Shown here: piece by piece, positions 10,259 to 22,292 of the stretch
How positions within the stretch are numbered: the first letter of the stretch is position 1
Layout: each line of letters begins with the position of its first letter
Assembly (NCBI RefSeq): GCF_050003625.1
Contig: NC_134398.1
Location: 95,441,674-95,505,673 of the forward strand
Length of the DNA: 64,000 nt
Source: Haematobia irritans
Lineage: Eukaryota; Arthropoda; Insecta; Diptera; Muscidae
Reading direction: 5' to 3'
Position numbers and translations under genes: made by a program
The notes under the pieces: model-generated
Seen by the model: the letters and a program-made list of their open reading frames with translations, nothing else
Databases searched by the model: none
Told to the model about the DNA's origin: nothing

Positions 10259-12975
10259 CCCAATAAAAACAAACGTTTGAAAAATACTAAAATTCAATAA
10301 TTTTTCAAAAATTTTTTCAAAGGATTAGGGTAATATTCTAGTTGAGAAATTGTTGAGAAAATCGCGTTCTCAACAAAAAACAGACATTACCCTCAAAAGT
10401 AAAATTCAAGACAATAGCAATAATCTCTCAATTGTAATCCTCGAATTGAAATGTATCTCTACTCAATAATTTCTCAAACAGTTTTTAATGTGAGACAAAT
10501 TAAAAATTAACATTGTTGCGAATATTTTCTAACCACAATATGCATGAAAGTAAATTTTGTAAATTTTATTAATTTTTTTCGTTAAAAATATAATATTAAA
10601 AATAACATTAATAATATATAAAAATAATAATATAATACCAATCAAAACATAATTAACTTATTAAACGTATTAATAACTAAAACCAAAGACTTTGTAATTA
10701 TAACAAGATGTCCAAATTGCCTCTTGTTCTTGAATAGATAAAAGTGCACGAATTTAGGTTCACACACGTTCGTTATCTATTTTGCTTGTTGGAAGGTTTC
10801 TTTGCAACATTTTCTCCAATTCCTCTTTAAAATTGTATTCGTAGCAATCATGTGTGTAAATAGCTGTGTTCGGGGGACCAATAATGTATAATAATTTGTG
10901 ACTCGAAAATTTTTCGTTTAGACAAAAACACGAACAAAAAGAGATAAAAACAACAATTGACAAATAAAGAAGTTAAATGAGGGAAACATTTTGAATTGGC
11001 CGCTACTACAGGCGTGTTTCCAAAATTAAAACTGTAAAGTAAAAATTCCTATTTTCTCAGAAAAACTGTAGAAAACTTAACGCAGAAAGAACACCAGAAT
11101 AGACATCTCTTAATGATTTAATGACTTAAGGTGGGTATTAAGTTCCAGTTTAGCCGTTAAAATTGTCATTTTTATCATCATATAATTATAAATAAACCAT
11201 ATTAGTCATTATGTCTTGTATGGCAATGTAATTTGTAAAGATACGGTACCAATAAAGACACAACAAAATTAAAATAAACACAATTTACTTGAAGTAATTT
11301 CTTTTGGCATAAATGTTGAATGAAAAGAGTGCAGAAACAGGCCTATTAACCAAATTGAAAATTCTTCATTTTCTTTTCTTTTTTAGATTTGTAACATCAT
11401 ACCCATTTTTTCCAACTCTCTCATGTATGGACCTAAACTCATGAGCCTATTGGAAAAAAGAGGAAGCATATAGACATCTTGTTATTTCAGATAATCTTTG
11501 ACTAAAAATATCAATACAACTTTAAATATCTTAAACATTTTTACATGTATAATTCGATTTCCTCCATAATGTTGGTGTCACTAACTATTAAGTAATTAAT
11601 TATTAATTAGTATGCTGGCAATTTTAATATAAAAATAATTACTATCGAGGAACTTGCTGGCCTGCGGCCTCCATCAAAAAGAATTCACAAAATATCAAAC
11701 TGATGACGGAATGTAAATTGATGTAATGCACATTTTCATCCAGAAGTTCTGGATATGGGAATTGTTGCACTTTGTTTTAATTTGTTGGACTTTGCAAGTT
11801 TTCTGGAATCTTTTCTTTGTTGTTTCCTTCATCATTTTTTTTCACCGGTCAACATCTTCCAAGAATATAACATCCAATGATTTTAGTTTTCTGCAAAACA
11901 ATCGAGTTTTGTGATTTCCATTACGTTTTCATTTCACTTTTTATTTTGAAATGAAAACGTATTTATTTTCAGTCTTATGTCAAAAATATTTCATTTTTTT
12001 GTATTTCTTCCAACTGACCACGTACTTCGTGGAACAAAATGTATTGAAAACCACAAAATGCGATTTCCTCAAGAACGTTGGTGTCACAAAATTGTTGTAA
12101 ACTCATTAAAATTCGTAAATTCGTTGTAACTCATTAAAATTCGGGCAAGGAACTAGATGACCAGAGAGTTAGAATGAATTTCCAGCAATTTCAATTTAAT
12201 AACAAATTAAACCGATGATGCGATGTAAATTAAACTATCGATGTGATGCGAATCCAGTAGTTGTTGATGTGGAAGAGCATAAATACCAAGTTTAATTCGT
12301 TGCACTTTGATTTATGGAAACTTTCTCTTTTCGATAAGCACCATCATTTTTCATCGGTCAACCTCTTAATGTTTCCAAGAATGCAGCATACAAATATTTT
12401 AGTTTTCTGCAATGAGATTTAAATTTAGTGACTTCTCTAAAGTGTTGATTTAATTTTTCGTATTGACTTACCAATTATTATAAACTATTTGAAGCAGTTC
12501 CAGTTAATTGTCCAACATTTTTTCATCGGTCAGCTTTTTAATGTTTTCAAGAACGTACAATCCATAATTTAGTTTTAGGCAAAGAGAAAACTAAATTTCA
12601 TTTAATTTTTTTATTTCCACTTACCTATTATTAGACACTATTTGGAGTAAATTCAGTTTTTTGTCTAAAATTTTCCAAGTTTTTTATTTCTTCCAATTGA
12701 CCACGAACTTCGTTGCACAAACAAGTATTGAAAACCACATGGTTTCTTCGTTGCATTTTAGGGTAGTGTTTTGTCAAAGTTTTCTCATATTATCTTCAAT
12801 ACCTTTTCAAAGATTTTGTCAACATTTTGGCAAATTGGACGTAATTCGCAAACAATTTGAAGATGTATTGAAGATGAGCTGTTTCAAGTCAAGTTGAATT
12901 TATGTTGAAAATTATATTTTTCCTCAAACTGAAAAGTTATTGTATTTGAAAAACGCTCATCCTGTGTTTATTGGG
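10259..12975. mobile_element. candidate element with CCCAATAAA ends
   Basis: CCCAATAAAAACAAACG at 10,259 faces an inverted terminus TGTGTTTATTGGG ending at 12,975. Inside, degenerate units recur. The block with TTTTCATCGGTCAAC, CAAGAA and TTAGTTTTCTGCAA occurs near 11,830-11,900, 12,340-12,420 and 12,520-12,590. The block TTTCTTCCAA.TGACCACG.ACTTCG occurs near 12,005 and 12,690. No transposase is seen. The terminal match is short, so the ends could belong to two separate elements. Confidence 0.4.
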
Positions 12976-13045
12976 ATATAAATCGTATATGCTTTAACAA
13001 ATTAATTTTATTCGGTGCGTACACAGAACAAATATAATATCTTTA

Positions 13046-13375
13046 TACACACAAAAAAAATAATGTCAATTAAGTATATAACATAATTGCAAATGTTTAA
13101 AGATTTAATTAGAATATTAATTATCCCAATAAACATCTAACGGCAAAATAATTATAAATAAATAATATAATAAATAATTGATAACCTCATTTAAAAACTT
13201 AATTGAATTTGTCGACCAAAATTAATTAAATGTTTTAAATTTTAATTGTACCAATTAAACAATATATTGAAAGTGCGGGAAGAAATCAATTAAGTTTTTA
13301 ATTGAGTACATTATTTATTTTTTAATAATTATGTGATTGATACTATCATTTTTGTGATTTTAGGGTGTCCAAAAC
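13046..13375 (+). mobile_element. short AATTGA-rich element (CACACAAAAAAAA terminus)
   Basis: Starts with CACACAAAAAAAATAATG and consists mostly of taattgaattt/caattaaa words, ending in GTGATTGATACTATCATTT, which is also found at the left edge of copies B and C. A CCCAATAAACATC motif at 13,126 may mark another small insertion. This is a minimal or degraded member of the same group as copy A. Confidence 0.5.
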
Positions 13376-13866
13376 CGACACCTGTTAACTGGATTCAATT
13401 ACACAAACCGAAATTAGATAGAGATACAATTGCATGAAAGATGTTTTGAATGTAAATAAAATTGTTATTTTCAAAACTAGAGCAGGCATACTCCCTTTAA
13501 ACACCAACTCGTACAATTCAAATAGTAATAAACAGTGTACGCTATGCAACACAAGACATATGTCCAATATTGCGACACTTACGTGCTAGACATTTTGGTA
13601 ATCATCATTTGGAGGAAAACAAATTAGAAAGCCTCTTAAATGGAGATACAGAAAATGCTTGGGGCAAACTATATGCATATGTGAATAGTGCATTAAAGTA
13701 TAGACAATGTATACTGAACGAACAATATTAATGTAAATATTTCTGTGAAGCTTATTTTATTCTAAAAAAAAACAAACACTAAAATGAAATATCTAAATTT
13801 ACCTTTGTAATAACAGTCACCATGACTAATGAGAATTGACAGACAACTCAAAGTTATTGTAAGAAA
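13376..13866. other. unassigned interval
   Basis: No supported gene. A 60-codon minus-strand ORF has no recognisable domain. Confidence 0.35.
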
Positions 13867-16240
13867 TCAACATTTATTTTATTTTTATTTATTTTTTATT
13901 TTTATTTATTTATATTTGTAAACCAACACAACAAGAAGAACTCTTATATGTGAAAGTGTTGGACGCATTGGAGTAAAATACAATATTAGGATATTTAACT
14001 TAACTTAATATAGATATGAATATGGATACACAAATTTAATTAAATAATTTATAGAGCTCAGTTTTAAAAGATGTAGAGTTGCTTATGCGCTGTATGTTTG
14101 GAGGTAGTTCATTCCAGAGATGTATTGTCTTTCTGAATTTAGACATACCATTCTAGGTGTTATAAGTTTCATTCCTCTCTGTGAGCGAGCAAATTTCAGT
14201 CGGTTAAGTAAGTATTCAGGTTCACTAGTGTTTATGATATTATGTAGCAGAACAAGGCTTTTTATATTCAAATAATTTTTAAACGACACATTAAATATTT
14301 GATGTGTATATTGTGATATACTTTCGTACCGTTTCCGATTGTATACGTATCTAGTTATGTCATTGATGATAACTTGAAATCTACGACTATCGTTGTATTT
14401 ACAGCTACCGAAGATTTCATTGCCATATAAAAGAGTAGGGATTAGGTAAGATTTTGCCAGCAACATTCGAATCTCAAAAGGTGTGCTCATGCGTACAGCC
14501 CATAAATTTCGTAGCATCCCATACACCATTCCAATATTTCGATTTATGTGATTGGTCCAATTCAAATTTGAATTAAACATTAATCCTAAATTTGTGGCTG
14601 TAACTACACGGGGTATGATACTGTTATTGAGTTTAACGCTGATGTTATCCAGTGCTGTAGTTTTTCGCTTGTAAATTGTTAAAAGTTTAGATTTCATGGG
14701 ATTTATACATAGACCATTACTCTTTGCCCATGCATGGATGCAATATAAGTCTTCATTTATGTTTACTATGCTGAACTTCAGACAGTTTTGCAGCAGTATA
14801 TAATTGTACATCAGCTGCGTACATTTGAGTTTTACAATTGGTTAGCACGTCTGGTAGTTCGTTTATATATATAGAAAACAATAAAGGCCCAAGTATAGAT
14901 CCTTGAGGGACACCTTTGGTTAATTCCAACATACTAGAACATAAGTTATCTGAAGTAACCGCTTGTGTTCTGTTTGACAAATACGAAGATAGAAGCTTAC
15001 ATGCCGAGTCAGAGAAGTGAAATAGTTTGTTAAGTTTAGTAATTAAAATGTGATGGTCGACAGTATCAAAGGCTTTGCTGTGGTCCAGAAGAACTAAGAA
15101 AGATACCATTTTATCATCCATGTTATGGCGTATGTTCTCAATTACATCTATAAGAGCGGTTGTACAGCTCCTCCTTTTCCGAAAGCCAGACTGTCTGTCA
15201 GTTAATAAGTTGTTGCTCTCTATAAATTTGATAATCTGAAGAGACATGATGCTTTCATAAACTTCGTTCTGGTCAACACATCGAAATATAAATGGATTTT
15301 CAATAGGTGCAGTAGACATTTGGTCATAAATTTCTGGAGAATGTGGCGTTGATTCGATGTTAGCAAAACGTTTATTCAGCTCATTAATATCAATTTCAAA
15401 TTTATTTGGTACATGTACTTCGGACCCACTGCCGATGTTACGAATTTCTTTCCACTTACTTTTAGAATCAACGGCTTTCCGGAATCTTTCTTGAAAATAT
15501 GAATTTTTCGCCATGTTAATATGTTTTACTACTAGTTTTCTTGCGCTTTTAAAGATATTATGTAAGTGCGGAGTTTTATAATGTTTCCAGCGTTTGTAGT
15601 CTAGATTTCTGTCATCTATCAATTTTCTGATGTTAGAGTTGAGCCACGGTGGCTGTTGTGTTTTTATTTTTATGGTTTTTACAGGAATAATTGAATTATA
15701 GAGCATTATTATATGATTTTGTATGAAATTTACTTGATCATTAACTGATTCAAGCTCATACGTTAAATTCCACGGAACTTCATCAATAGCTTGATCTAAC
15801 TCATGTTGGTTGAGGTTTTTGAAATCTCGATATGTTACAACTTGTTCCTTCCTAAAAACATTGAATTCATATGTTTGAAAGATTAGATCATGTTTTGAGA
15901 ATCCCGGAACTGAAAGTTGATCATATAGCAGCACTTTCGATCTTTGACTTACAAAAAACAAATCCAGCAGAGTAGTCGATGTACTTGTGAAATGTGTTGG
16001 CCAAGTAATATTAGTTGGGAAGAGACCGATTGCCTCCATTGCATTAGCAAGAGAGTTTTCTACCAACAAATCACTATTGAAGTCACCAGCAATGACAACG
16101 TCGTTATAATCCAAAGAAATAATTCTTATGTTTTCTACTACAGAAGCAAAATCAATATGTCTATGAGGCCTATAGACACATCCTAAGAGCATTTTCTCAT
16201 TGGACGATGTTAATATATAAAGATATAAAAGATTTTATCA
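13867..16240 (-). mobile_element. CR1/jockey-like non-LTR retrotransposon, inactive minus-strand copy
   Basis: On the minus strand the element starts inside the endonuclease domain (about 16,240) and runs through RT to an AT-rich 3' UTR, ending in an AAATAAATAAA-type tail at about 13,867-13,915. The 5' border is approximate: reading upstream of the first Met at 16,192 a stop appears within about 20 codons. It is the same family as 5095-6570. Confidence 0.8.
14036..16192 (-). pseudogene. endonuclease-RT polyprotein, broken (CR1/jockey-like)
   Basis: The N-terminal frame (16,192 to 14,753) carries the apurinic-endonuclease C-terminal half (GDFNSDLL; FSKHDLIF at the SDH position). RT follows with GFRKRRSCTTALID, KAFDTVDHHIL and GVPQGSILGPLLF. 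The catalytic box reads YAAD instead of YADD, so the first aspartate is lost. RT motifs expected between YESIMSLQ and IIKFIESNNLL are missing, a deletion of perhaps 80-90 residues. A frameshift at about 14,760-14,800 moves the reading to a second frame (ending 14,083), and another near 14,125 is needed to reach the natural stop at 14,036-14,038 after a LWNELPPNIQ motif. The copy is dead. Confidence 0.85.
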
Positions 16241-16873
16241 GAGCGATTTGAAAACACGTCTACTCTCGAACAAAAATTCAAAGATACTAGAGGTCTGCAC
16301 AATTCCATTTGTAAATGCAGAGTACACGTGTACTTGCGACATGAGTACATCTATTTGAGAGAGTCGCACAATAATTGGTACACATTTTGATGAACACCAA
16401 AAGCCACGAGTAACTTCTTGTTGCTACTCTGATGTCTTCACTAACAACAAACACATATTCCTCTTTCTCTCTTATTGAAGTATACTCAGAGTGATCACGT
16501 CGAGAACAAAACTTCTTAGAGTACTCCATGTACCATGTGCAGTTTCAGAAATACATAAAAACAGTTACTCTCTACAATATATGTTCTCGGTTTGTTATAA
16601 AGAACGGCAAACCTTAAGGTAAGTGTGTGACATACATAAATATATGAAATATGTGACATACATACATATTTATGATTAATAATAATGGAAAGTTTTGCTT
16701 CGCACATAACTGAGAAATACTTGTGGTACCACATGAAGTGAAGAGAATCCATGTTGTACTTTTTCTCAAGTACTTACATTTGTATTTTTCCTTTTTTTCG
16801 GAACACATATTGTTTCGGATATGTACCTGGTGGTATTTGACAAGCAAGTGTTCTTTTCACTTCACTACTTGCG

Positions 16874-19465
16874 AGAACTGAGAAGGTCTCAACAAAACTC
16901 TTGGGATGATTACTGTAGCAGTATTGAGAATACGTCAGAGGCTTCCAGACTACGGAAGGTACTAGCATCCACTAACACCGCTCCAGGTTTCATTAAAACA
17001 TCGGAGGGAAATTGGACAACCTCAAGTGAGGAGACGTTGGAGGTACATTTGGACACACACTTCCCTGGAAATCAGACGGTTGAACCATGTTCCGGCGGTG
17101 TAACAGAGGCTCAGTGATCATTTCCTATCGAGGAAATTGTGTCGGAATCTAGAATAAAATGGGCTTTAAATAGCTTTGGACCATTGAAATCCCCCGGACC
17201 TGATGGAATTACTCCGGCGGAGTTACAGGCAGTGGCTGAAAGAATTATCCCCTTGTTGACGGTGATATATAAACGATGTGTAAACTTAGCATATATTCCA
17301 GAAAAGTGGAGGGAAACAAAAGTCGTCTTCATACCTAAAGCAGGAAAAGCTTCTCACTCGAGTGCGAAGGATTTCCGACCAATCAGCTTATCCTCATTCC
17401 TACTTAAGACCCTGGAGAGGATGATAGACATGTATCTTAGAACTAGCGTGGATTCAAGTTTGCTCTCGAAACGACAGCATGCATACTCGAAGGGCAGGTC
17501 TACTGAGACCGCATTGCATGAACTAGTCAGCTTTATTGAAAGCTCACTATCTGTCAAAGAATACACAATCGTGGCGTTCCTAGACATCGAAGGGGCGTTC
17601 AATAATGTCCATCCGAGCTCGATATTAAATGGACTGACAACTCTGAATGTTGATCCAGGTATACTTAGGCTGTTAGACGAACTTCTAATAAAGAGACGTA
17701 TTTCAGCCACACTAGGGCAAGCAAACATACAAAGGTATGTGAACAGAGGCACTCCCCAAGGAGGAGTTCCATCACCTCTTCTTTGGAATGTTGCTATAAA
17801 CAACCTTCTGGTTTCCCTAGAAAAAGAAAGGATAAAAGTGGTGGCATACGCAGATGATGTGGCGCTAGCAGTCAGGGGAAAATTCCCATTCTCAATCAGA
17901 GATATTATACAGAGAGCTCTCCGGATGACTGAGAAATGGGCAAAAGATAATGGTCTTGGTGTAAATCCAGCAAAGACAGAACTAGTCATGTACTGCAAAG
18001 ATCGCAAAACTCCCACGGTTAGGCCCATTTCCTTAGGGGGTACTGAAATTCCCTTTGGTGAGTGTGCAAAATACCTTGGCGTTATTTTGGACAGGAAGCT
18101 GAATTTTAGGCTTAATATTGAAGAGAGGGCGAGAAAAGCCACGGTAGCTTTGTACTCGTGCAAAAAGGCAATAGGGAAAAAGTGGGGACTAAAACCAAAA
18201 ATTGTGCATTGGCTATACACGGCAGTAGTTAGACCTATAATGCTATATGGTGTTGTAGTCTGGTGGCCGGCACTTCAGAAACCGACTTCTTTGGATAAAG
18301 TTCAGCGTATGGCGAGCTTATGTATCTCAGGCGCATTTAGTAAGACAGGAACAGACTCCCTTAATGTCATGCTACATCTATTGCCTTTAGACATTTTGGC
18401 CAAACAGTCAGCTGCAACAACGGCTGTGCGGTTGCGCGAGCTATCGCTGTGGTCGGAAAAAATGTACGGTCATAGTTCGGTCCTCGAAATAATGCCAGAT
18501 GTGCCTAAGGTAGTGGATTATACCCTGGCAAAACCACTTTTCGACAAAAAGTTTGAAACTCTAATTCCCAACAGTGAGGCGTGGTGTACACAGACCCCGG
18601 GGAATAAAAGATATATAGATTTCTATACTGATGGCTCCAAATTGGATGGACAAGTTGGGTTCGGAGTATATTCTAATGATCTGGAACTTCGAATAGCGAA
18701 AAGATTACTTAATCACTGTAGTGTTTTTCAGGCTGAAATATTAGCAATAAGAGAGGTGGCGAATTGGCTGAGAGGTAATGTTCCAAAAAATGTGGGCATT
18801 AATATATAATCAGACAGTCAACCTGCAATAAAATCCTTGGACTCTGTGTTCCTCAACTCGAAAACGGCCATTGACTGCCGCAAATCTCTCAATGAGATGG
18901 CTGAGCAGTACAATATTCACCTAATATGGGTGCCTGGCCATAGGAACATACCGGGGAACTGCGAAGCGAATGAGTTGGCAAGGCTAGGGACTACCTTACA
19001 TATTCCAGGGGAACTGGAATTTGTTGGTATGCCCCTAGCTACCTGCAAGCTCATGCTGCGTGAGAAGGCTGTTATGATGGCAAATGTTCGATGGGAGAAT
19101 TGCAAGGGTTGTAACGACACCAAGCAAATATGGCCCCATTTCAACTTAAACCGCACACTAGATATGCTAATGTTCTCGAGACGTCAGATATCACTCCTGA
19201 TATCTGCTATAACGGGTCGCTGCCTGATTGGCGATTTTGAAAAACTATTGGCGCGAAGTACAATGACTATTGTATGAGCTGTCATGATGCGGAGGAAAAA
19301 GAATCAATTAAACACCTCTTGTGTGAGTGTCCTGCATTTTGTGTAAAGCGCAAGCAACTTTTAGGAGCATATAGCTTCAGATTACTGGCGGATCTGGAAA
19401 ACGTTAACTTAAGCAGTCTGCTAATGTTTTTGGAACAATCTGGTTGGTTCAACAAAGAAAAATAA
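16874..19465 (+). pseudogene. RT-RNase H polyprotein of LOA-like element, broken
   Basis: One reading frame runs from about 16,874 to 19,277, interrupted by TGA at 17,115-17,117 and TAA at 18,807-18,809. RT motifs seen: KSPGPDGITP, FRPISLSSFLLK, RQHAYSKGRSTETAL, FLDIEGAFNNV, GTPQGGVPSPLLW and the intact catalytic YADD (17,847-17,858). RNase H follows (FYTDGSK with the first Asp, FQAEILAI with Glu, SDSQPA just after the second stop, then PGHRNIPGNCEANELA). A one-base deletion near 19,240 (copy 1 has TTTTGCAAAA, this copy TTTTGAAAA) shifts the C-terminal cysteine cluster into the frame 19,274-19,465. RT plus RNase H in this order, with no poly(A) tail, fits the I/LOA group. Non-functional as it stands. 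Confidence 0.9.
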
Positions 19466-19605
19466 TCAAGAAGGTTCTGCGGTTAAAACTAGAAGTGCCC
19501 ATATGTAATAGGTACTTTTAGTTAATGTGGTATCACAATGGACTGAATAGTCTAAGTGAGCCTGAATCTTAATCGGGCTGCCACTTTAACCTAACCCAAC
19601 CTAAC
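16874..19605 (+). mobile_element. LOA-like non-LTR retrotransposon, copy 2 (5'-truncated)
   Basis: Inserted into the hAT-type element, flanked by a perfect 9-bp repeat CTACTTGCG (16,865-16,873 and 19,606-19,614). It begins inside ORF2 upstream of the RT and runs through RT, RNase H and the cysteine-rich tail to a 3' UTR ending in CCTAACCCAACCTAA. It is the longest of several copies in the window (others at 1-580, 7389-7444, 41,161-41,605 and a relic near 58,930). Confidence 0.9.
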
Positions 19606-19705
19606 CTACTTGCGCTCTGAGAGAAAGACAGTGTATGTACTATATTCGACAGCGAATTGCATACATGTAGTGAAAAGTTATTCGATGCAGACCTCTAAAA
19701 GATAC

Positions 19706-20830
19706 TTTATATAGAATACAATTGTGAAGCCAATATGAAGTATGTTAATTGTCATATGTACTTATTGTTATTATAAGCAAAGAAATTAGAATAAAATAAA
19801 TAAATAAATAAAAATAGTAAAAAATTGGCATTACTATTTTTTAAACTCTCTGGTGCTTAATCGGTATGGTGGCGTTAAGTATCCCGATATTAATATCGGA
19901 AGGAAGGGGCAATTATTTGTCCATTACAAAAGCATCTAAATATAAAAGAGAATCACAATTATGTTCCGCAAATGACAAAGTTAAGCTGCCATAACTAAGC
20001 CAACCTGAATTATGGTGCTGACATTTTAGTTACTGGAAGTTTCATGCCAAGATTTAAAGTACAAGGACAATTATATCAAAAACCAAAATGGTTATCGCTT
20101 ATGCCTGATGAGGAATATAGAAGTATTGAAATTTCTGGTAATCGTGAATTTACATTACTTTACAAGAGTGTAGAAGTTTTATTATTTTCAAACATAGCCT
20201 AAAGAATTATCTAGAATCACTTAGACTTTTTAGGATAGTATCTACAGTTAAATTGCTTCCAAAATACTCCTCTTATCTTTATAAAGCTTTAATAAGAAAG
20301 ATCACCACCAGATGTGCAATTGGAACAGGATTCTGGAATAAAATATTTTTTCTATTCTTAATAACTAAAATCACTGATTTTGATTTTCTTCTTCAAAATA
20401 AAAGAAAAATTTGCGCCCAGGTACGCGGGCCGGGCTTGGAATTTCATCAACGTAAAAAATAAAATTAGTTAAGAAAATGGTTGCAAATTGTTAACTAAAA
20501 TATAAATTATTCCAATTAAGATTTTAATTAAGACAAAAAAATATTTCCAATGAAAAATACAATTGACATTTTTTTCCTCGGAAATAATTAGTTTATATAT
20601 TCATACAATTATATTCACAGCCCCTTAAATCACTTTTATATATGAATGTGTCCACAGAGACCTCTTTATGTCAACATTAGTGCTGCTTAGAAATTGAGAA
20701 CATGAAAAATTGGATATATCGAGAAAACAGTTGTGTGTTTTTATTCTTCCAAACATAGGCTATAATACGGTGGGTTTCAAGTTGGAGATGACAACATATA
20801 CGTGGAAATGTACACAAGGGGTTTACTTAC
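19706..20830. other. AT-rich interval, probably intronic or intergenic
   Basis: Contains a (TAAA)n tract at about 19,793-19,812 that could be the tail of an unrecognised non-LTR element. If the exon at 20,831-20,973 belongs to a live gene on the minus strand, this stretch would be its downstream intron. No second exon of that gene could be identified here. Confidence 0.4.
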
Positions 20831-20973
20831 TGTTGCCGCCGAATTAAGTTTAACGACACATGGTAGAGTGGCCAATCCGCCCTTTTGCACAATAATTCGT
20901 GAATTATTTTTTGTGATAAACTGTGATCTGCCGGTATTAAAAAGATTTTGAGGCGAGGAATTTTTTCCCATGT
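20831..20973 (-). CDS. internal exon of an immunoglobulin-domain (DPR/DIP-like) host gene
   Basis: The best host coding sequence in the window. On the minus strand an acceptor (pyrimidine-rich CTTCTCTCTTCTTTACAG) precedes the exon start at 20,973. The exon ends at 20,831, directly followed by a consensus donor GTAAGT. The 143-bp exon enters with two bases of a split codon and leaves after a complete codon. The open frame encodes about 47 residues ending in SRIIVQKGGLATLPCVVKL plus six more. The GGLATLPC segment looks like the B strand and first cysteine of an Ig domain, as in insect neuronal DPR/DIP-type cell-surface receptors, where a V-S-W-I-R-like strand would start the next exon. I cannot name the gene. 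The flanking exons are not found in the window. Confidence 0.65.
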
Positions 20974-22292
20974 CTGTAAAGAAGAGAGAAGCAAAAAATG
21001 TATGTTACAATTATTACTTTCATATTATCGGTCTGTTTTTAGATATTGTTATGTTCATCCTCGATAAATTCGCTTCTGCAACGTATACTCCCAAACACAT
21101 TTTGTTTCAAGATTATATATTTCAAAACTCTTAAAAATCGCTCCTCTAACATATATCCCAAACATATTTTGCAGGAACGCATCTATTTTTTGACATTTTC
21201 TAAAACATTATGATGTTTTGTTTTCTGTGAACATTGGATTTTCCATCGAATCCTATAGTTTTTATAACCATAGCCTCCGATAACCATTCAAAAGTATTTT
21301 TTTTTTTAATTTAAATGTTTAAATCGTTTACTTTTAATGTTTCTGTCAACTCCTCTTAATCTCCCTTTTAAGACTAAGATTTATTTAATTTTAATTTTTC
21401 ACTTTTTGTCTCGACTTGTGTTATTGCCGATGTGAATAAAAAGCACCCACATAATGTGTAAATGAACAATAAAATCCATTAATATTCACTATTGCTTTCG
21501 TTATTTGCTATAAAGATCCTTTTTTACGCATTGCTCTATTTTTTAATTTCCTCACGGATGGAATATGTGTTTCATACATTCCGATGTAAACTAAATATAT
21601 TTCTGGCTGATTTTCTTGACACAATATATGCGAAAATAAAAATGTTTAATACACATATGTTAATATTTTAGAATATATTATGTTTTGGACCTCAATGTTG
21701 AGAAAAATACTATATCGTCCCGTCAATAAAACAATAGCGTATACGAATATACGCCATTATTTTTTATTGCAGAATAAGATTCTACATAATCGATTCTAGA
21801 TCTGGTCAAAATTTGGTAAAATTCTACTTCCACAAAGTTGGTCAAAATGTCAATTGAAAAAATAGAAAAAAAATATTCATATAATCTCATGTGTAGAAAA
21901 TTTTAATTATGCATAGGTATGTATACAATATTTTTATAATATTAAATTGAACCGACGGGCTTTTTGGGCAGCAAACAAATCAATGACTTCTTCAGTCGGC
22001 ACATTTATTCGGCGATGAACCGACATTAATGCCAATCATTTGAGTCTACTCTCGCTAGTCGAATTTCTAAGTTACGTCTTTAATCTCTTCCATGGCTGAA
22101 TAAGGAGGTTGAATCACGATAACAAAAACAACAAATTTCAATACGTTGTTTACAATTTTAAGAAGTCAAAATCAGCTGATAAAAGAATCGTATGGCATTG
22201 GTAAAAGTGGCAATTATTTATTCCTTCAATTGTCCTGAAAAAATAATTCAAATCCAGAGAAAAATAAAGGTTCAAATTTAATTGCGTCACCT
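20974..22292. other. presumed upstream intron with degenerate MITE copy
   Basis: About 21,060-21,730 resembles a decayed member of the CACTGTTAG/CACCCTCA MITE family. TCGCTCCTCTAACATATATCCC and AACATATTTTGCAGGAA at about 21,134-21,178 recall its right end. CATATGTTAATATTTTAGAATATATTATGTTT at about 21,653 recalls its left part (compare 37,842). A further block at 21,330-21,640 recalls 42,690-42,990. No gene found. Confidence 0.45.

Larger units (their letters stand above)
16288..19697. mobile_element. non-autonomous hAT-type element (split by a nested LOA-like insertion)
   Basis: Terminal inverted repeats TAGAGGTCTGCA (16,288-16,299) and TGCAGACCTCTA (ending 19,697) are perfect over 12 bp. 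They are flanked by a perfect 8-bp direct repeat AAAGATAC (16,280-16,287 and 19,698-19,705), the TSD length of hAT elements. Without the nested LOA-like element and its TSD the unit would be about 670 bp, with no transposase ORF. Its interior carries TACTTGCG/GTACTC-type words. Confidence 0.85.

Noticed and set aside
17354..18220. 288-codon ORF on the minus strand
   Set aside because: It is the antisense shadow of the LOA-like reverse transcriptase and has no family features of its own.
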